Part shown: piece after piece, positions 8,768-17,457 of the stretch
Numbering within the stretch: position 1 is the first letter of the stretch
Layout of the letters: every line of letters begins with the position of its first letter
Assembly (NCBI RefSeq): GCF_004138205.1
Contig: NZ_RXNQ01000004.1
Coordinates: forward strand, 1 to 64,000
Source of the DNA: Pedobacter sp. SYP-B3415
GTDB taxonomy: Bacteria; Bacteroidota; Bacteroidia; Sphingobacteriales; Sphingobacteriaceae
Direction of reading: 5' to 3'
Length of the DNA stretch: 64,000 nucleotides
The notes under the pieces: generated by a model
Seen by the model: only the letters and a program-made list of their open reading frames with translations
Told to the model about the DNA's origin: nothing
Databases searched by the model: none
Position numbers and translations under genes: made by a program

Positions 8768-9619
8768 ATGAAACTCATCAGATACGGCGAGCCCGGGAAG
8801 GAAAAACCAGGTGTAATGGTTGGTGAACAACTGTTCGATGTTTCCACCTATGTAGCCGATTACAACGAAGACTTTTTTGGCGGCGACGGACTCGAATCGC
8901 TCCGTACGGCCGTTGCAGCCGGAAACCTGACCGAAATACCTGCGGGCGCCCGGCTCGGCGCGCCGCTTGCAAGGCCATCTAAAATTATATGCGTGGGCCT
9001 CAACTACATGGACCATGCAAGTGAAACAAACGCTGCAATTCCGGCAGAGCCGATCCTGTTCTTTAAATCGACATCAGCATTGGTGGGTCCGAATGACGAT
9101 CTGATCATTCCGAAGAATAGTGAAAAGACCGACTGGGAGGTCGAACTGGCTATTGTGATTGGTAAAAAAGCCAGTTATGTTGATGAGGCTGAGGCATTAA
9201 ATCATGTTGCCGGCTACACGCTGCACAACGATTACAGCGAACGCGCATTTCAGCTGGAGCGAAACGGGCAGTGGGTAAAAGGAAAGAGCTGTGATACATT
9301 TGCACCGGTCGGACCTTTCATCGCTACGCCCGACGAAATTGCAGACGTACACAACCTGCGCCTGTGGCTAAGCGTAAACGGAGAAATGATGCAGGATGGC
9401 AACACGTCAAACCTGATCTTCAATATTCCATTTGTGGTATCGTACATCAGTCAGTTCATGACGCTCCTTCCCGGCGATCTGATCACAACCGGCACACCGG
9501 CAGGCGTTGGGCTCGGCCAGAAACCCGAACCCTGGTACCTCAAACCCGGCGACATAGTTGAACTTGGTATCGACGGCCTGGGCAGCAGTCGCCAGGTAGC
9601 AAAAGCTTACGGCACCTAA
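8768..9619 (+). CDS. FAH-family hydrolase, likely 2,4-diketo-3-deoxy-L-fuconate hydrolase
   Basis: This 283-residue fumarylacetoacetase-family enzyme has an N-terminal small domain (about 1-65) and then the catalytic fold starting ICVGLNYMDHASE. Metal ligands are visible as the E-x-E of DWEVELAIVIGK and the Asp of HNDYSERAFQ. ITTGTPAGVGLG near the C-terminus is typical. In the oxidative fucose pathway this enzyme cleaves 2,4-diketo-3-deoxy-L-fuconate to pyruvate and L-lactate, which explains the LutABC genes upstream. With a D-arabinose-derived substrate the second product would be glycolate. The family is certain; the substrate is inferred from neighbours. Confidence 0.85.
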   Translation: MKLIRYGEPGKEKPGVMVGEQLFDVSTYVADYNEDFFGGDGLESLRTAVAAGNLTEIPAGARLGAPLARPSKIICVGLNYMDHASETNAAIPAEPILFFKSTSALVGPNDDLIIPKNSEKTDWEVELAIVIGKKASYVDEAEALNHVAGYTLHNDYSERAFQLERNGQWVKGKSCDTFAPVGPFIATPDEIADVHNLRLWLSVNGEMMQDGNTSNLIFNIPFVVSYISQFMTLLPGDLITTGTPAGVGLGQKPEPWYLKPGDIVELGIDGLGSSRQVAKAYGT

Positions 9620-9631
9620 AACTTTCCGGGC

Positions 9632-9964
9632 ATGAACAGGTACTGTCTTACGTTAGATCTGATCGATGATCCGGAGCTGATTCGTGCTTATGACGAGCAC
9701 CACGCCTCAGTCTGGCCGGGGGTGCTGGAAAGCATCAAACATTCAGGAATCCTGACCATGGCTATTTACAGGTTCGGCAACAGGCTGGTGATGATCATCG
9801 AGGCCGCCGAAGATTTCTCATTCGAAGAAAAGGCGGCGGCTGATGCGGCAAATGAAGTTGTACAGGAGTGGGAAAGACTGATGTGGACTTACCAGCAGCA
9901 ATTGCCCGGAAGTAAACCCGGCGAGAAATGGGTGCTGATGAACAAAATTTTTGAGTACAAATGA
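9632..9964 (+). CDS. Sugar mutarotase of the RhaM (DUF718) family
   Basis: This 110-residue protein has the features of the dimeric alpha-beta-barrel L-rhamnose mutarotase family: YCLTLDLIDDPELIRAYDEHH with the catalytic His pair region, SGILTMAIYRFGNRLVMIIE, and the C-terminal GEKWVLMNKIFEY. Such enzymes interconvert sugar anomers. RhaM-family members occur in fucose oxidative operons, where they supply the beta-anomer to the dehydrogenase. The stop overlaps the start of the lactonase gene (ATGA). Confidence 0.87.
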   Translation: MNRYCLTLDLIDDPELIRAYDEHHASVWPGVLESIKHSGILTMAIYRFGNRLVMIIEAAEDFSFEEKAAADAANEVVQEWERLMWTYQQQLPGSKPGEKWVLMNKIFEYK

Positions 9965-10776
9965 TCGATAGTCACGTTCACTTCTGGAATTATGACCCCG
10001 TCAGGGATGCGTGGATTACCACAGATATGCAGTTGATCCGCCGGGATTTTCTGCCTGCCGATTTTCGGGCAGCAAATGCGGAGGCGGGATGCATTGCCGT
10101 TCAGGCCAGCCAGAGTGAGGCCGAAACAGACTTCCTGTTACAGCTGGCCGGAGAAGATGATGTGATACGCGGTATTGTTGGCTGGGTAGACCTGAGGGCT
10201 GCCGACGTAGGCGAACGACTGGCGTATTACCGGCAGTTTCCAATTATCAGAGGTTTCCGTCATGTGGTGCAGGGCGAACCGGCTGGTTTCCTGCTGCGAC
10301 CCGAATTCCTGAACGGTATTCGCGAACTTACCGGGGCCGGCTTTACCTATGATATCCTGGTCTATCATCACCAGCTTGATGACGTAATCCGCTTTCTGGA
10401 GCAGTTTCCCGGACAGCGTTTCGTTATTGATCATGGCGCAAAACCGGGCATCGCAGCCGGCCTGATCGATGATTGGGCGGAAAAGATGCGAACCATAGCG
10501 CAGCATCCTGCTATCTATTGCAAGGCGTCAGGCTTGCTTACCGAAGCTGACTGGGCCCGCTGGAAACCGGAAACAATTTTTCCTTACCTTGATGTTCTTT
10601 TTGACTGTTTCGGTTCCCGGCGACTCATGTTTGGCAGCGACTGGCCCGTGGTGCAGGTAGCCGGCGGGTACAGGGCCTGGCTTGCTTTGCTTCAGGACTA
10701 TCTGAAAGACTTTTCAGAACCGGATAAACGCGCTTTTTTTTCTGACAACGCAACTGCATTTTATAAACTATCGTGA
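9961..10776 (+). CDS. Amidohydrolase-family lactonase, likely L-fucono-1,5-lactonase
   Basis: This 271-residue TIM-barrel protein of the amidohydrolase superfamily has the metal-binding HxH as IDSHVHFWN at the N-terminus, a mid-protein His in VIDHGAKPG, and the Asp in LMFGSDWPV. It belongs to the group that hydrolyses sugar lactones (4-sulfomuconolactonase/fuconolactonase branch, COG3618). It would open the lactone made by the downstream dehydrogenase to give L-fuconate. It overlaps the mutarotase by 4 bp, and the next gene follows after 3 bp. Confidence 0.87.
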   Translation: MIDSHVHFWNYDPVRDAWITTDMQLIRRDFLPADFRAANAEAGCIAVQASQSEAETDFLLQLAGEDDVIRGIVGWVDLRAADVGERLAYYRQFPIIRGFRHVVQGEPAGFLLRPEFLNGIRELTGAGFTYDILVYHHQLDDVIRFLEQFPGQRFVIDHGAKPGIAAGLIDDWAEKMRTIAQHPAIYCKASGLLTEADWARWKPETIFPYLDVLFDCFGSRRLMFGSDWPVVQVAGGYRAWLALLQDYLKDFSEPDKRAFFSDNATAFYKLS

Positions 10777-10779
10777 GCT

Positions 10780-11562
10780 ATGGATCTGAACCTGCGTGAC
10801 AAAATATTTATCGTAACGGGTGGAGCCAAAGGAATCGGCGCTTCGATAGTAGGCCTGCTTGCAGATGAAGGGGCCATACCGGTCATTGTTGGTCGCAATG
10901 CGGCAGACAATGCTGCGCTGACCCGGAAACTGGAATCTCAGGGCCTTAAAGCAGACTTTGTGACAGCTGAATTAAATATCCCGGAATCCTGTGCAGCCGT
11001 TGTCGCGGAAGTCATGCGGCGATTTGGCAGAATAGACGGCTTGGTGAATAATGCCGGCCACAACGATGGCGTAGGTCTCGAAAATGGCAACTATCAATCA
11101 TTTATCGCATCGCTGCATAAAAGCCTGGTGCATTATTACCTGCTTGCCCAGGCCGCGCTGCCCGCGTTGAAAGCGAGTCATGGCACCATTCTGAACATCA
11201 GCAGCAAAACTGCAGAAACCGGGCAGGGGGGCACTTCGGGTTATGCGGCGGCCAATGGGGGGCGCAATGCCCTGACGCGCGAGTGGGCGGTTGAATTACT
11301 GCCATATGGCATCCGGGTGAACGCGATCGTAGTAAGCGAATGCTGGACACCCCAATATGAAGCCTGGGTGCATAGTTTTGAAGGCGGACAGGAAAAATTA
11401 GCGGAAATTCAGAAGCGTATTCCCCTCGGACAGCGAATGACCAGCAGCGAGGAAATTGCCAATACCGCGGCTTTCCTGTTGTCAGACCGTTCAAGTCACA
11501 CCACCGGACAATTGCTGCATATTGACGGCGGTTATGTGCATTTAGATCGCGCCATCCGCTAA
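10780..11562 (+). CDS. SDR dehydrogenase, likely L-fucose (D-arabinose) 1-dehydrogenase, with atypical active site
   Basis: This 260-residue SDR carries the cofactor loop TGGAKGIG (13-20), NNAG (90-93), SS at 141-142 and Y155, but the usual catalytic Lys of YxxxK is Asn159 (codon AAT, 11254-11256). The segment TGQGGTSGYAAAN followed by ALTREWAVELLPYGIRVN resembles L-fucose dehydrogenases. It would oxidise fucose to the lactone used by the neighbouring lactonase. It is the last gene of the operon. Either the enzyme uses a substitute for Lys159 or its role differs. The family is certain; the substrate is inferred. Confidence 0.8.
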   Translation: MDLNLRDKIFIVTGGAKGIGASIVGLLADEGAIPVIVGRNAADNAALTRKLESQGLKADFVTAELNIPESCAAVVAEVMRRFGRIDGLVNNAGHNDGVGLENGNYQSFIASLHKSLVHYYLLAQAALPALKASHGTILNISSKTAETGQGGTSGYAAANGGRNALTREWAVELLPYGIRVNAIVVSECWTPQYEAWVHSFEGGQEKLAEIQKRIPLGQRMTSSEEIANTAAFLLSDRSSHTTGQLLHIDGGYVHLDRAIR

Positions 11563-11631
11563 CGGCGGCTATGGTTTCGTTTCCAGTGCGGCTTTTGAGA
11601 AATAAATTTTCAAACTTCAGCACTTCATTTG

Positions 11632-11651
11632 CGATTTAAACGATTAAGCCT
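11632..11651. promoter_or_regulatory. Candidate LacI-type operator before lacI
   Basis: Read on the minus strand the site is AGGCTTAATCGTTTAAATCG, centred on CG at 11641-11642. Its core GCTTAATCGTTTAA agrees with both sites upstream of the PUL at 58.37 and 58.47 kb in 12-13 of 14 positions. It overlaps the likely promoter (TATATTTA at 11651-11658) and ends 11 bp before the lacI start, as expected for autorepression. Confidence 0.55.
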
Positions 11652-11662
11652 ATATTTATCGA

Positions 11663-12673
11663 ATGAAGAGAGTATCTATCAAAGATATTGCCCAGGCTGT
11701 GGGAGTTTCTACCGCATTGGTGTCTTACGTGCTTAATAACAAGGAGAAAGAAGCACGCGTAGGGCAGAAGATTGCAGAAGTGATCCGCCTGAAGGCCAAA
11801 GAACTCGGCTATCAGCCCAATCAGATTGCCAAAAGCCTGAAAACCGGGCGTTCACAGACCATCGGTCTTATCGTTGCCGATATTTCCAATCCGTTTTTTG
11901 CAAACATTGCCCGCACGATAGAAGACGAAGCGAAAAAATACAATTATACCGTGATCTTCGGCAGTTCTGACGAAGCTGCAGACAAGTCACAAAACCTGAT
12001 CAATATCCTGCTCGAGCGGCAGGTTGATGGTTTTATCATTGCGCCTACCGAAGGTTCTGAAGAACAGATCCGAAGTCTGCAGGAACAGCACATTCCCTTT
12101 GTGCTTATTGACAGGTATTTTCCTGAGATCAGCACCAATTTCGTCGTCACAAATAATTATCAGGCTTCTTATCACGCTGTCAAACACCTGGCTCGAAGTG
12201 GCCGGAGAAAGATTGCCATGATTGCGTACAAAAGTGGACTGGTGCACATGAAAGAACGCGAAAAGGGATATCTTGACGCGCTTGCTGATAGCGGCATGGA
12301 GTCCGGACAGGGCCTCGTTAAGGAGATCAGCTATAACTTTATTCAGCAGGAAGTTGGCGAGGTAATGGGACAACTGATGAAAGATCATCCTGATATAGAC
12401 GCCTTCTTTTTTGGCAGCAACGCCCTCTCTATGGGTGGCCTGCGTTTCCTGAACAGAAACAACTACCGCATTCCTGACGATGTTTCTGTGGTCTGTTTTG
12501 ACGAGAGCGAGGCATTCGATCTCTTTTATGCACCCTTAACCTTCGTGAATCAGCCCCTGCTTGAAATGGGGAAGGAGGCCATCCGGATTCTGGCCGGTCA
12601 GATTAGTGACAGAGCGGCGGCCCTTGAGCAGGTTTTCGTAGACTCTGCACTCATTGTACGTACTGATAAGTAA
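11663..12673 (+). CDS. LacI-family transcriptional regulator
   Basis: This 336-residue protein has an N-terminal LacI helix-turn-helix (VSIKDIAQAVGVSTALVSYV), the hinge region with PNQIAKSLKTGRS (residues about 53-65), and a periplasmic-binding-protein-like sugar-sensing core beginning TIGLIVADISNPFF. The gene follows the fucose operon by 100 bp with an operator-like palindrome between. The effector is likely a sugar of the fucose/arabinose type. Operator-like sites matching the one at its own promoter occur in front of the PUL 47 kb away, so it may be a regional regulator. Confidence 0.93.
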   Translation: MKRVSIKDIAQAVGVSTALVSYVLNNKEKEARVGQKIAEVIRLKAKELGYQPNQIAKSLKTGRSQTIGLIVADISNPFFANIARTIEDEAKKYNYTVIFGSSDEAADKSQNLINILLERQVDGFIIAPTEGSEEQIRSLQEQHIPFVLIDRYFPEISTNFVVTNNYQASYHAVKHLARSGRRKIAMIAYKSGLVHMKEREKGYLDALADSGMESGQGLVKEISYNFIQQEVGEVMGQLMKDHPDIDAFFFGSNALSMGGLRFLNRNNYRIPDDVSVVCFDESEAFDLFYAPLTFVNQPLLEMGKEAIRILAGQISDRAAALEQVFVDSALIVRTDK

Positions 12674-12706
12674 CCAACCATTGCCGTTTGCCGGCGTAAA
12701 CCAGAT

Positions 12707-14668
12707 ATGAACCGAATTTTCCTGAGCATTTGCCTGGCATTTGCATTTTTTAGCGCCTCTGGCAGGCAGCATAGCTTACGCTCGCCAGACGGAAAGATTG
12801 TTTTCAGGCTTGACAACCGTAAGACACCGGCTTACACTGTATCCTTTCGTAAAGCGGAGCTTGTCTCCAGGTCAACGCTGTCTTTTAATTTCGCCGATGG
12901 CGGATTATTCAGTGAAAACATCGCGATAAGCAAACCACGCATGCGGCGAGCCGTTGATAAGTACCGGTTGCATGTAGGCAAGGCCTCTTCGGTCGCTATC
13001 AGCTATAATGAGATGACTGTCGATTTGCAGGAGCAGACCGGACGCAAACGCCGGGTAACTTTCACAGTCAGGGCTTTTGATGATGGAATTGCATTCAGGT
13101 ATACCTTCCCTGAGCAGGCAGCAAAGCTGGATATTATTGAAGAACACACGGCATTTAATTTTTCAGGGAATCCGCAAAGCCTCACGCTTTCTTTCGCCAA
13201 TTCACACAACAGCCACGAGGGTTTGTACCGCCGTTCCAATGTCCAGGCGTTAAGTGCAGACAGCCTCATCGATCTTCCGGCACTTTTTACATATCCGGGC
13301 AAAATTTATGTAGCCGTTACGGAAGCCAACCTGCGCAATTACGCCGGAATGTACCTGCGTAAAACCGGATCTGCACTGCAGAGCTCGCTGTCGCCGCTGC
13401 CCGATAGCAAAGATGTGAAGGTGCGTACAAAACTGCCGCAAAGCAGTCCCTGGCGGGTCATGCTGATCAGCGATAAGGCCGGTGATTTACTTGCATCAAA
13501 CATCCTGACAAGTCTGAACGAGCCGCCGGAAGCTCAGGACTGGAGCTGGCTGAAGCCTGGTAAAACCAGTTTCCATTGGTGGAATGGCGACATCCTTCCC
13601 GATACCACCTTTGCACCGGGCGCTAATTTCGAGTTCAATAAGTACTATATCGACTTCTGTGCCCGTAATAAGATCGAATACCATTCGGTTATCGGCTACG
13701 GCGGTTTTGCCTGGTATCCGAGTAACGGGCCAAACTATGGCAATCCGGGTACGTTTTCAGACCTCACGCGGAGTGTCCCCGGAATGGATATGCAGCGTAT
13801 CTGCGATTATGCAAAAAGCAAAGGTGTAGGCATTCATGTCTGGCTGCATTGGCGTGCCTTATATCCGCAGATAGACAAAGCATTCGCTCAATTCGAAAAA
13901 TGGGGCATCAAAGGTATGATGGTCGATTTCCTTGACCGCGATGACCAGGAAATGGTGATGATTCAGGAGGAGATTCTTAAAAAAGCCGCCAAACATCACC
14001 TGTTTATTCAGTTCCATGGCGCGTACAAGCCTACCGGCCTGAGCCGCACGTATCCAAACGAATTTACGCGTGAAGGGACGCACAACTATGAGCAGAATAA
14101 ATGGTCAAAAAAGCCGCTTGATGCCGACCACGATCTGAATATTATATTTACGCGCCTTCTTGCCGGGGCTACCGATTATCATTTGGGTGGGTTCCGGGCT
14201 GCTCTGGCGGATGCCTTCAAAACGCAGTATACCCGCCCACTGACGGGTGGTACACGTGGCCATATGCTCGCCATGTATGTCGTGCTGGAAAGTTATCTGA
14301 ATATGGTTGCCGACTATCCGCAGGCCTACGAGGGGCAGCCCGGTTTCGACTTCCTGAAGCTGGTGCCAACAACCTGGGATGAAACAAGGGTCCCGACGGC
14401 TGAACCCGGCAGCCATGCCGCGGTAGTAAGACGCAAAGGCAACACCTGGTACCTCGGGGCGGTGGCGGGCAATAAACCTGTTGACGTGGTTTTTAAAGCT
14501 GATTTTCTTAAACAGGGAAGCTATCGTTCAGTTACGTGGCAGGACGATCAGGACAAAAAGGATCCGAATGCTCTTAAACGTGTTGAAGCTGGAATAGAGG
14601 CGGGCGATGACATTCGTGTTTCTCTGTCTGCAGGCGGCGGGACAGTGATGATCTTCGAAAAAAACTAG
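12707..14668 (+). CDS. GH97 glycoside hydrolase (retaining type, alpha-galactosidase-like)
   Basis: This 653-residue exported protein has a signal peptide (IFLSICLAFAFFSASGRQ). An N-terminal beta-sandwich is followed by a TIM barrel with the GH97 blocks FHWWNGD, EYHSVIGYGGFAWY, IKGMMVDFLDRDDQ and YPNEFTREGTHNYEQ, and a C-terminal beta domain. In retaining GH97 enzymes the nucleophile is an Asp in the VDF block (about residue 408, present), whereas inverting SusB-type enzymes lack it. The Glu in NEFTREG would be the acid/base. This favours an alpha-galactosidase-like activity in the periplasm. It lies 33 bp after lacI and may be co-transcribed. The link to fucose metabolism is unclear. Confidence 0.92.
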   Translation: MNRIFLSICLAFAFFSASGRQHSLRSPDGKIVFRLDNRKTPAYTVSFRKAELVSRSTLSFNFADGGLFSENIAISKPRMRRAVDKYRLHVGKASSVAISYNEMTVDLQEQTGRKRRVTFTVRAFDDGIAFRYTFPEQAAKLDIIEEHTAFNFSGNPQSLTLSFANSHNSHEGLYRRSNVQALSADSLIDLPALFTYPGKIYVAVTEANLRNYAGMYLRKTGSALQSSLSPLPDSKDVKVRTKLPQSSPWRVMLISDKAGDLLASNILTSLNEPPEAQDWSWLKPGKTSFHWWNGDILPDTTFAPGANFEFNKYYIDFCARNKIEYHSVIGYGGFAWYPSNGPNYGNPGTFSDLTRSVPGMDMQRICDYAKSKGVGIHVWLHWRALYPQIDKAFAQFEKWGIKGMMVDFLDRDDQEMVMIQEEILKKAAKHHLFIQFHGAYKPTGLSRTYPNEFTREGTHNYEQNKWSKKPLDADHDLNIIFTRLLAGATDYHLGGFRAALADAFKTQYTRPLTGGTRGHMLAMYVVLESYLNMVADYPQAYEGQPGFDFLKLVPTTWDETRVPTAEPGSHAAVVRRKGNTWYLGAVAGNKPVDVVFKADFLKQGSYRSVTWQDDQDKKDPNALKRVEAGIEAGDDIRVSLSAGGGTVMIFEKN

Positions 14669-14692
14669 TTTTTTTTCGCTGTTTCGGTAACA

Positions 14693-15070
14693 GGTATGTG
14701 CGGCGGATTAAAAATCCGCTTCTCAATTATCCCGATTACAAATCGGGAGGGACGGCAAAAAGGTTGCTTACCTCCGCTGTTTTACAGCTTAGGGACCTAG
14801 CCGGCTTTTTGATCAGTGATGACACTTCACCGAATTGTAGTAGGTAAGAGGGTATGTGCGGCGGATTAAAAATCCGCTTCCCGGTCATCCCGATTAGAAA
14901 TCGGGAGGGACAAGTGAGACCGCTTTCTTTCGCCAGGTTTATAGCCTTTATATCGGGCCGGCCTTTTGGCCAGCAATAACACTTCACCGAATTGTAGTAG
15001 GTAAGAGGGTAGGTGCGGCGGATAAAAAATCCGCTTTCCGGTCATCCCGATTACAAATCGGGAGGGACGA
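14693..15070 (+). repeat. Three-copy tandem array of a double-hairpin repeat (period about 157 bp)
   Basis: Units begin at about 14693, 14851 and 15008 with GGTATGTGCGG. Each holds two palindromes, GCGGATTAAAAATCCGC and CCCGATTACAAATCGGG, followed by AGGGAC. Spacers share ACTTCACCGAATTGTAG. It is the same hairpin family as the array at 58.7-59.4 kb but in the opposite orientation and with different spacers. Frames across it are artefacts. It fills the gap between GH97 and the fasciclin gene. Confidence 0.85.
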
Positions 15071-15144
15071 ACGGGAGAAAAACAAAAACTGTCGCCGGAT
15101 GTTAATTTTACCTGGTCTGGTTTGCTCAGCATCAACTATTTATC

Positions 15145-15759
15145 ATGACGAAAACACATGCCTTTGCGATAGTTTCGGTGGCCGCCGCCGTCATTTGTGT
15201 CGCGGCCTGCAGTTCTGGCGACAGCAGCAGCGGGAAAGATTCCTTATTGACCGATTCGGCTGTCGATACGACGATGACCATGGCCGATACAAGCATGAGC
15301 AGCGACAGTGCCGTTGGTGTCATGGTCGGCGGCGCAATCATGCTCCCCGCAAAAACCATCGCGGAAAATGCTGCTGAATCCAAAGACCATACAACACTCG
15401 TTTTGGCGCTTAAATCTGCCGGATATGCACAAACGCTCCGGGAAAAAGGTCCGTTCACGGTATTTGCTCCAACCGATGAAGCGTTTAACAAATTACCAAA
15501 AGCAAAGCTCGACCGGCTTTTGTCGCCGGCAGGCGCAAAAGAACTAAGATCCTTACTAGATGACCATGTCGTGCCGGGGCTCTATAAGTCGGGCGATCTG
15601 AAAGAGGGCATGGAATTGACCACAGCGGGAGGCAGTAAACTTCGTATTTCGCTCAAAGATGGCAACTGGTGGGTCAACGACGCCCGTATTACCATCCCGG
15701 ATGTGGTTTCCAGCAATGGTGTTGCTTTTGTTACCGATGCTGTCCTGAATACTAAATAG
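15145..15759 (+). CDS. Fasciclin-domain lipoprotein
   Basis: This 204-residue protein has a lipoprotein signal (SVAAAVICVAAC, lipid Cys about 22), a Ser/Asp/Thr-rich linker to about residue 60, then one fasciclin (FAS1) domain. The domain is recognised by HTTLVLALKSAGYAQTL, GPFTVFAPTDEAFNKLP and the C-terminal SNGVAFVTDAVL. FAS1 domains mediate adhesion in the envelope. There is no close functional neighbour. It is followed by a small lipoprotein gene with a similar Ser/Asp/Thr-rich tail. Confidence 0.92.
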   Translation: MTKTHAFAIVSVAAAVICVAACSSGDSSSGKDSLLTDSAVDTTMTMADTSMSSDSAVGVMVGGAIMLPAKTIAENAAESKDHTTLVLALKSAGYAQTLREKGPFTVFAPTDEAFNKLPKAKLDRLLSPAGAKELRSLLDDHVVPGLYKSGDLKEGMELTTAGGSKLRISLKDGNWWVNDARITIPDVVSSNGVAFVTDAVLNTK

Positions 15760-15859
15760 GATTTTTTGTCTCTTAAGTCTTTCACATACAGATTTTTTGT
15801 GCGCTTTAAAACTAATTTGATGTCTGTTCGTTTATATAAGCGTAACAAATTTTGAACCT

Positions 15860-16063
15860 ATGAAAAGAACAATGTTAAGTCTTGCTTTTGTTGCCTCACT
15901 GGCTGTGGGCATCTCAGCATGCAGTTCGTCAAAAGATATGTCAAACAGTTCTGACAGCACAATGACGGACTCTACCTCAACAACGACAACTCCGGCAGAC
16001 ACGTCTTCAACGACTACGCCGCCAACTACACCTCCAGATACGACCAAGACTCCACCAATGTAG
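15860..16063 (+). CDS. Small low-complexity lipoprotein
   Basis: This 67-residue protein has a clear lipoprotein signal (SLAFVASLAVGISAC, lipid Cys about 21) followed by a tail made almost only of Ser, Thr, Asp and Pro (TSTTTTPADTSSTTTPPTTP). There is no domain. The frame is supported by the signal peptide, a start 15 bp after an AT-rich leader, and a strong terminator right after the stop. It is probably a surface-anchored or periplasmic spacer-like peptide; function is unknown. Confidence 0.75.
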   Translation: MKRTMLSLAFVASLAVGISACSSSKDMSNSSDSTMTDSTSTTTTPADTSSTTTPPTTPPDTTKTPPM

Positions 16064-16087
16064 TCTTTCGCATTCGGAAGAACATTT

Positions 16088-16117
16088 AAAGCCCCGGGCA
16101 TATACCCGGGGCTTTTT
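16088..16117 (+). terminator. Rho-independent terminator
   Basis: Perfect 11-bp stem AAAGCCCCGGG / CCCGGGGCTTT with loop CATATA and trailing Ts, 24 bp after the small lipoprotein gene. Confidence 0.92.
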
Positions 16118-16176
16118 CCGTTTACAGATTTTTATGAGCCGGGAAAATCCGTAATTTCAGGCCTCAAAACCAAACT

Positions 16177-17400
16177 ATGCAAACCGCTTCTTCGCGCAGG
16201 AACATTGGCTTTCTTATCCTGGTGGCCTCTCTGGGCTATTTCGTTGACATTTACGATCTGCTTCTCTTTCTGATCATAAAGAATAAAAGCCTGGCCGATA
16301 TCGGCGTGCCAGTAGCAGACATAACAAAAACCGGTCTGTTCCTTATGAACTGGCAAATGGCAGGACTGCTTGCCGGTGGCTTTTTATGGGGAATTCTTGG
16401 CGATAAAAAGGGTCGGCTGTCAGTCCTGTTCGGTTCCATCCTTATGTATTCGGCAGCCAATATTCTTAACGGATTTGCTTACGATGTGACAAGTTATGCC
16501 GTACTGCGTTTCATTGCAGGCGTGGGGCTTGCCGGCGAACTCGGTGCAGGCATTACCCTGGTCAGCGAAAGCATGAGTAAGGAGAAACGGGGTTACGGAA
16601 CGATGCTCGTTGCAGGAATCGGATTGAGCGGCGCAGTAGCGGCCTATTTTGTCGGCGATTTATTTCAGTGGCGCACAGCATTTTTTGTTGGCGGTGGCCT
16701 GGGGATTCTGCTGTTGCTGCTCCGCGTCGGTGTCTTTGAATCGGGTATGTTCCGCACCATGGAACGCCAGGACGTAGAAAAAGGCAATTTCTTTATGTTG
16801 CTCAGGTCCCGTAAGCGCTTTTTCAAATACCTGAACTGCATTTTGATTGCTGTCCCCTTGTGGTTTGTGGTCGGTATTTTAGTCGGTATAGCGCCCGACT
16901 TTGGCAAGGCGCTGAATGCGCGCGACTTGCTTGACAGCGGGAAAGGGGTGATGTTTACCTATATCGGCATCTCGCTGGGCGATTTCCTGACCGGCGCATT
17001 GAGCCAGATGTTTAAAACGCGCAAAAAGATTGTCTTTGTCTTTCTTACGCTCACCTTTCTCGCTATGCTTTTTTACTTATTTTCAAACCAGTTAACGGCT
17101 ACGGCTTTCTATATCCTTTGCGTTGTTTTCGGGATCTTTACCGGCTATTGGGCGGTTTTTGTAACCATAGCTTCAGAACAGTTTGGTACGAATATTCGCG
17201 CCACGGTTACAACAACGGTACCGAATGTGGTGCGTGGCTCGCTCATTCCCGTCACTATGTTATTTCAGGTTCTAAGGGGCGGCTTTGGTATTGTTAATGC
17301 CGCGTTGATCGTGGCCTGCCTGACCGTTGCCCTTGCCTATATAGCACTGTATAACCTTGATGAAACCTACGGCCGGGATCTGGATTTTGTAGAAGATTAG
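16177..17400 (+). CDS. MFS transporter
   Basis: This 407-residue protein has about 12 predicted membrane helices. The MFS motif in the loop between helices 2 and 3 reads GGFLWGILGDKKGRLS, and ELGAGITLVSE lies in helix 4. The layout resembles metabolite:proton symporters of the sugar/organic-acid type, but the substrate is not evident. It lies 68 bp upstream of the hemF start and is not functionally related to it as far as visible. Confidence 0.9.
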   Translation: MQTASSRRNIGFLILVASLGYFVDIYDLLLFLIIKNKSLADIGVPVADITKTGLFLMNWQMAGLLAGGFLWGILGDKKGRLSVLFGSILMYSAANILNGFAYDVTSYAVLRFIAGVGLAGELGAGITLVSESMSKEKRGYGTMLVAGIGLSGAVAAYFVGDLFQWRTAFFVGGGLGILLLLLRVGVFESGMFRTMERQDVEKGNFFMLLRSRKRFFKYLNCILIAVPLWFVVGILVGIAPDFGKALNARDLLDSGKGVMFTYIGISLGDFLTGALSQMFKTRKKIVFVFLTLTFLAMLFYLFSNQLTATAFYILCVVFGIFTGYWAVFVTIASEQFGTNIRATVTTTVPNVVRGSLIPVTMLFQVLRGGFGIVNAALIVACLTVALAYIALYNLDETYGRDLDFVED

Positions 17401-17457
17401 CAATGTCAAATATTTGTATTATCGCTAACAGAACGAGTTTTTAGCCATTTTTGCGCT

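Noticed and set aside
14736..15135. Minus-strand frames with PSRFVIGMTGKRIF repeats
   Set aside because: They are translations of the palindromic repeat units between GH97 and the fasciclin gene.
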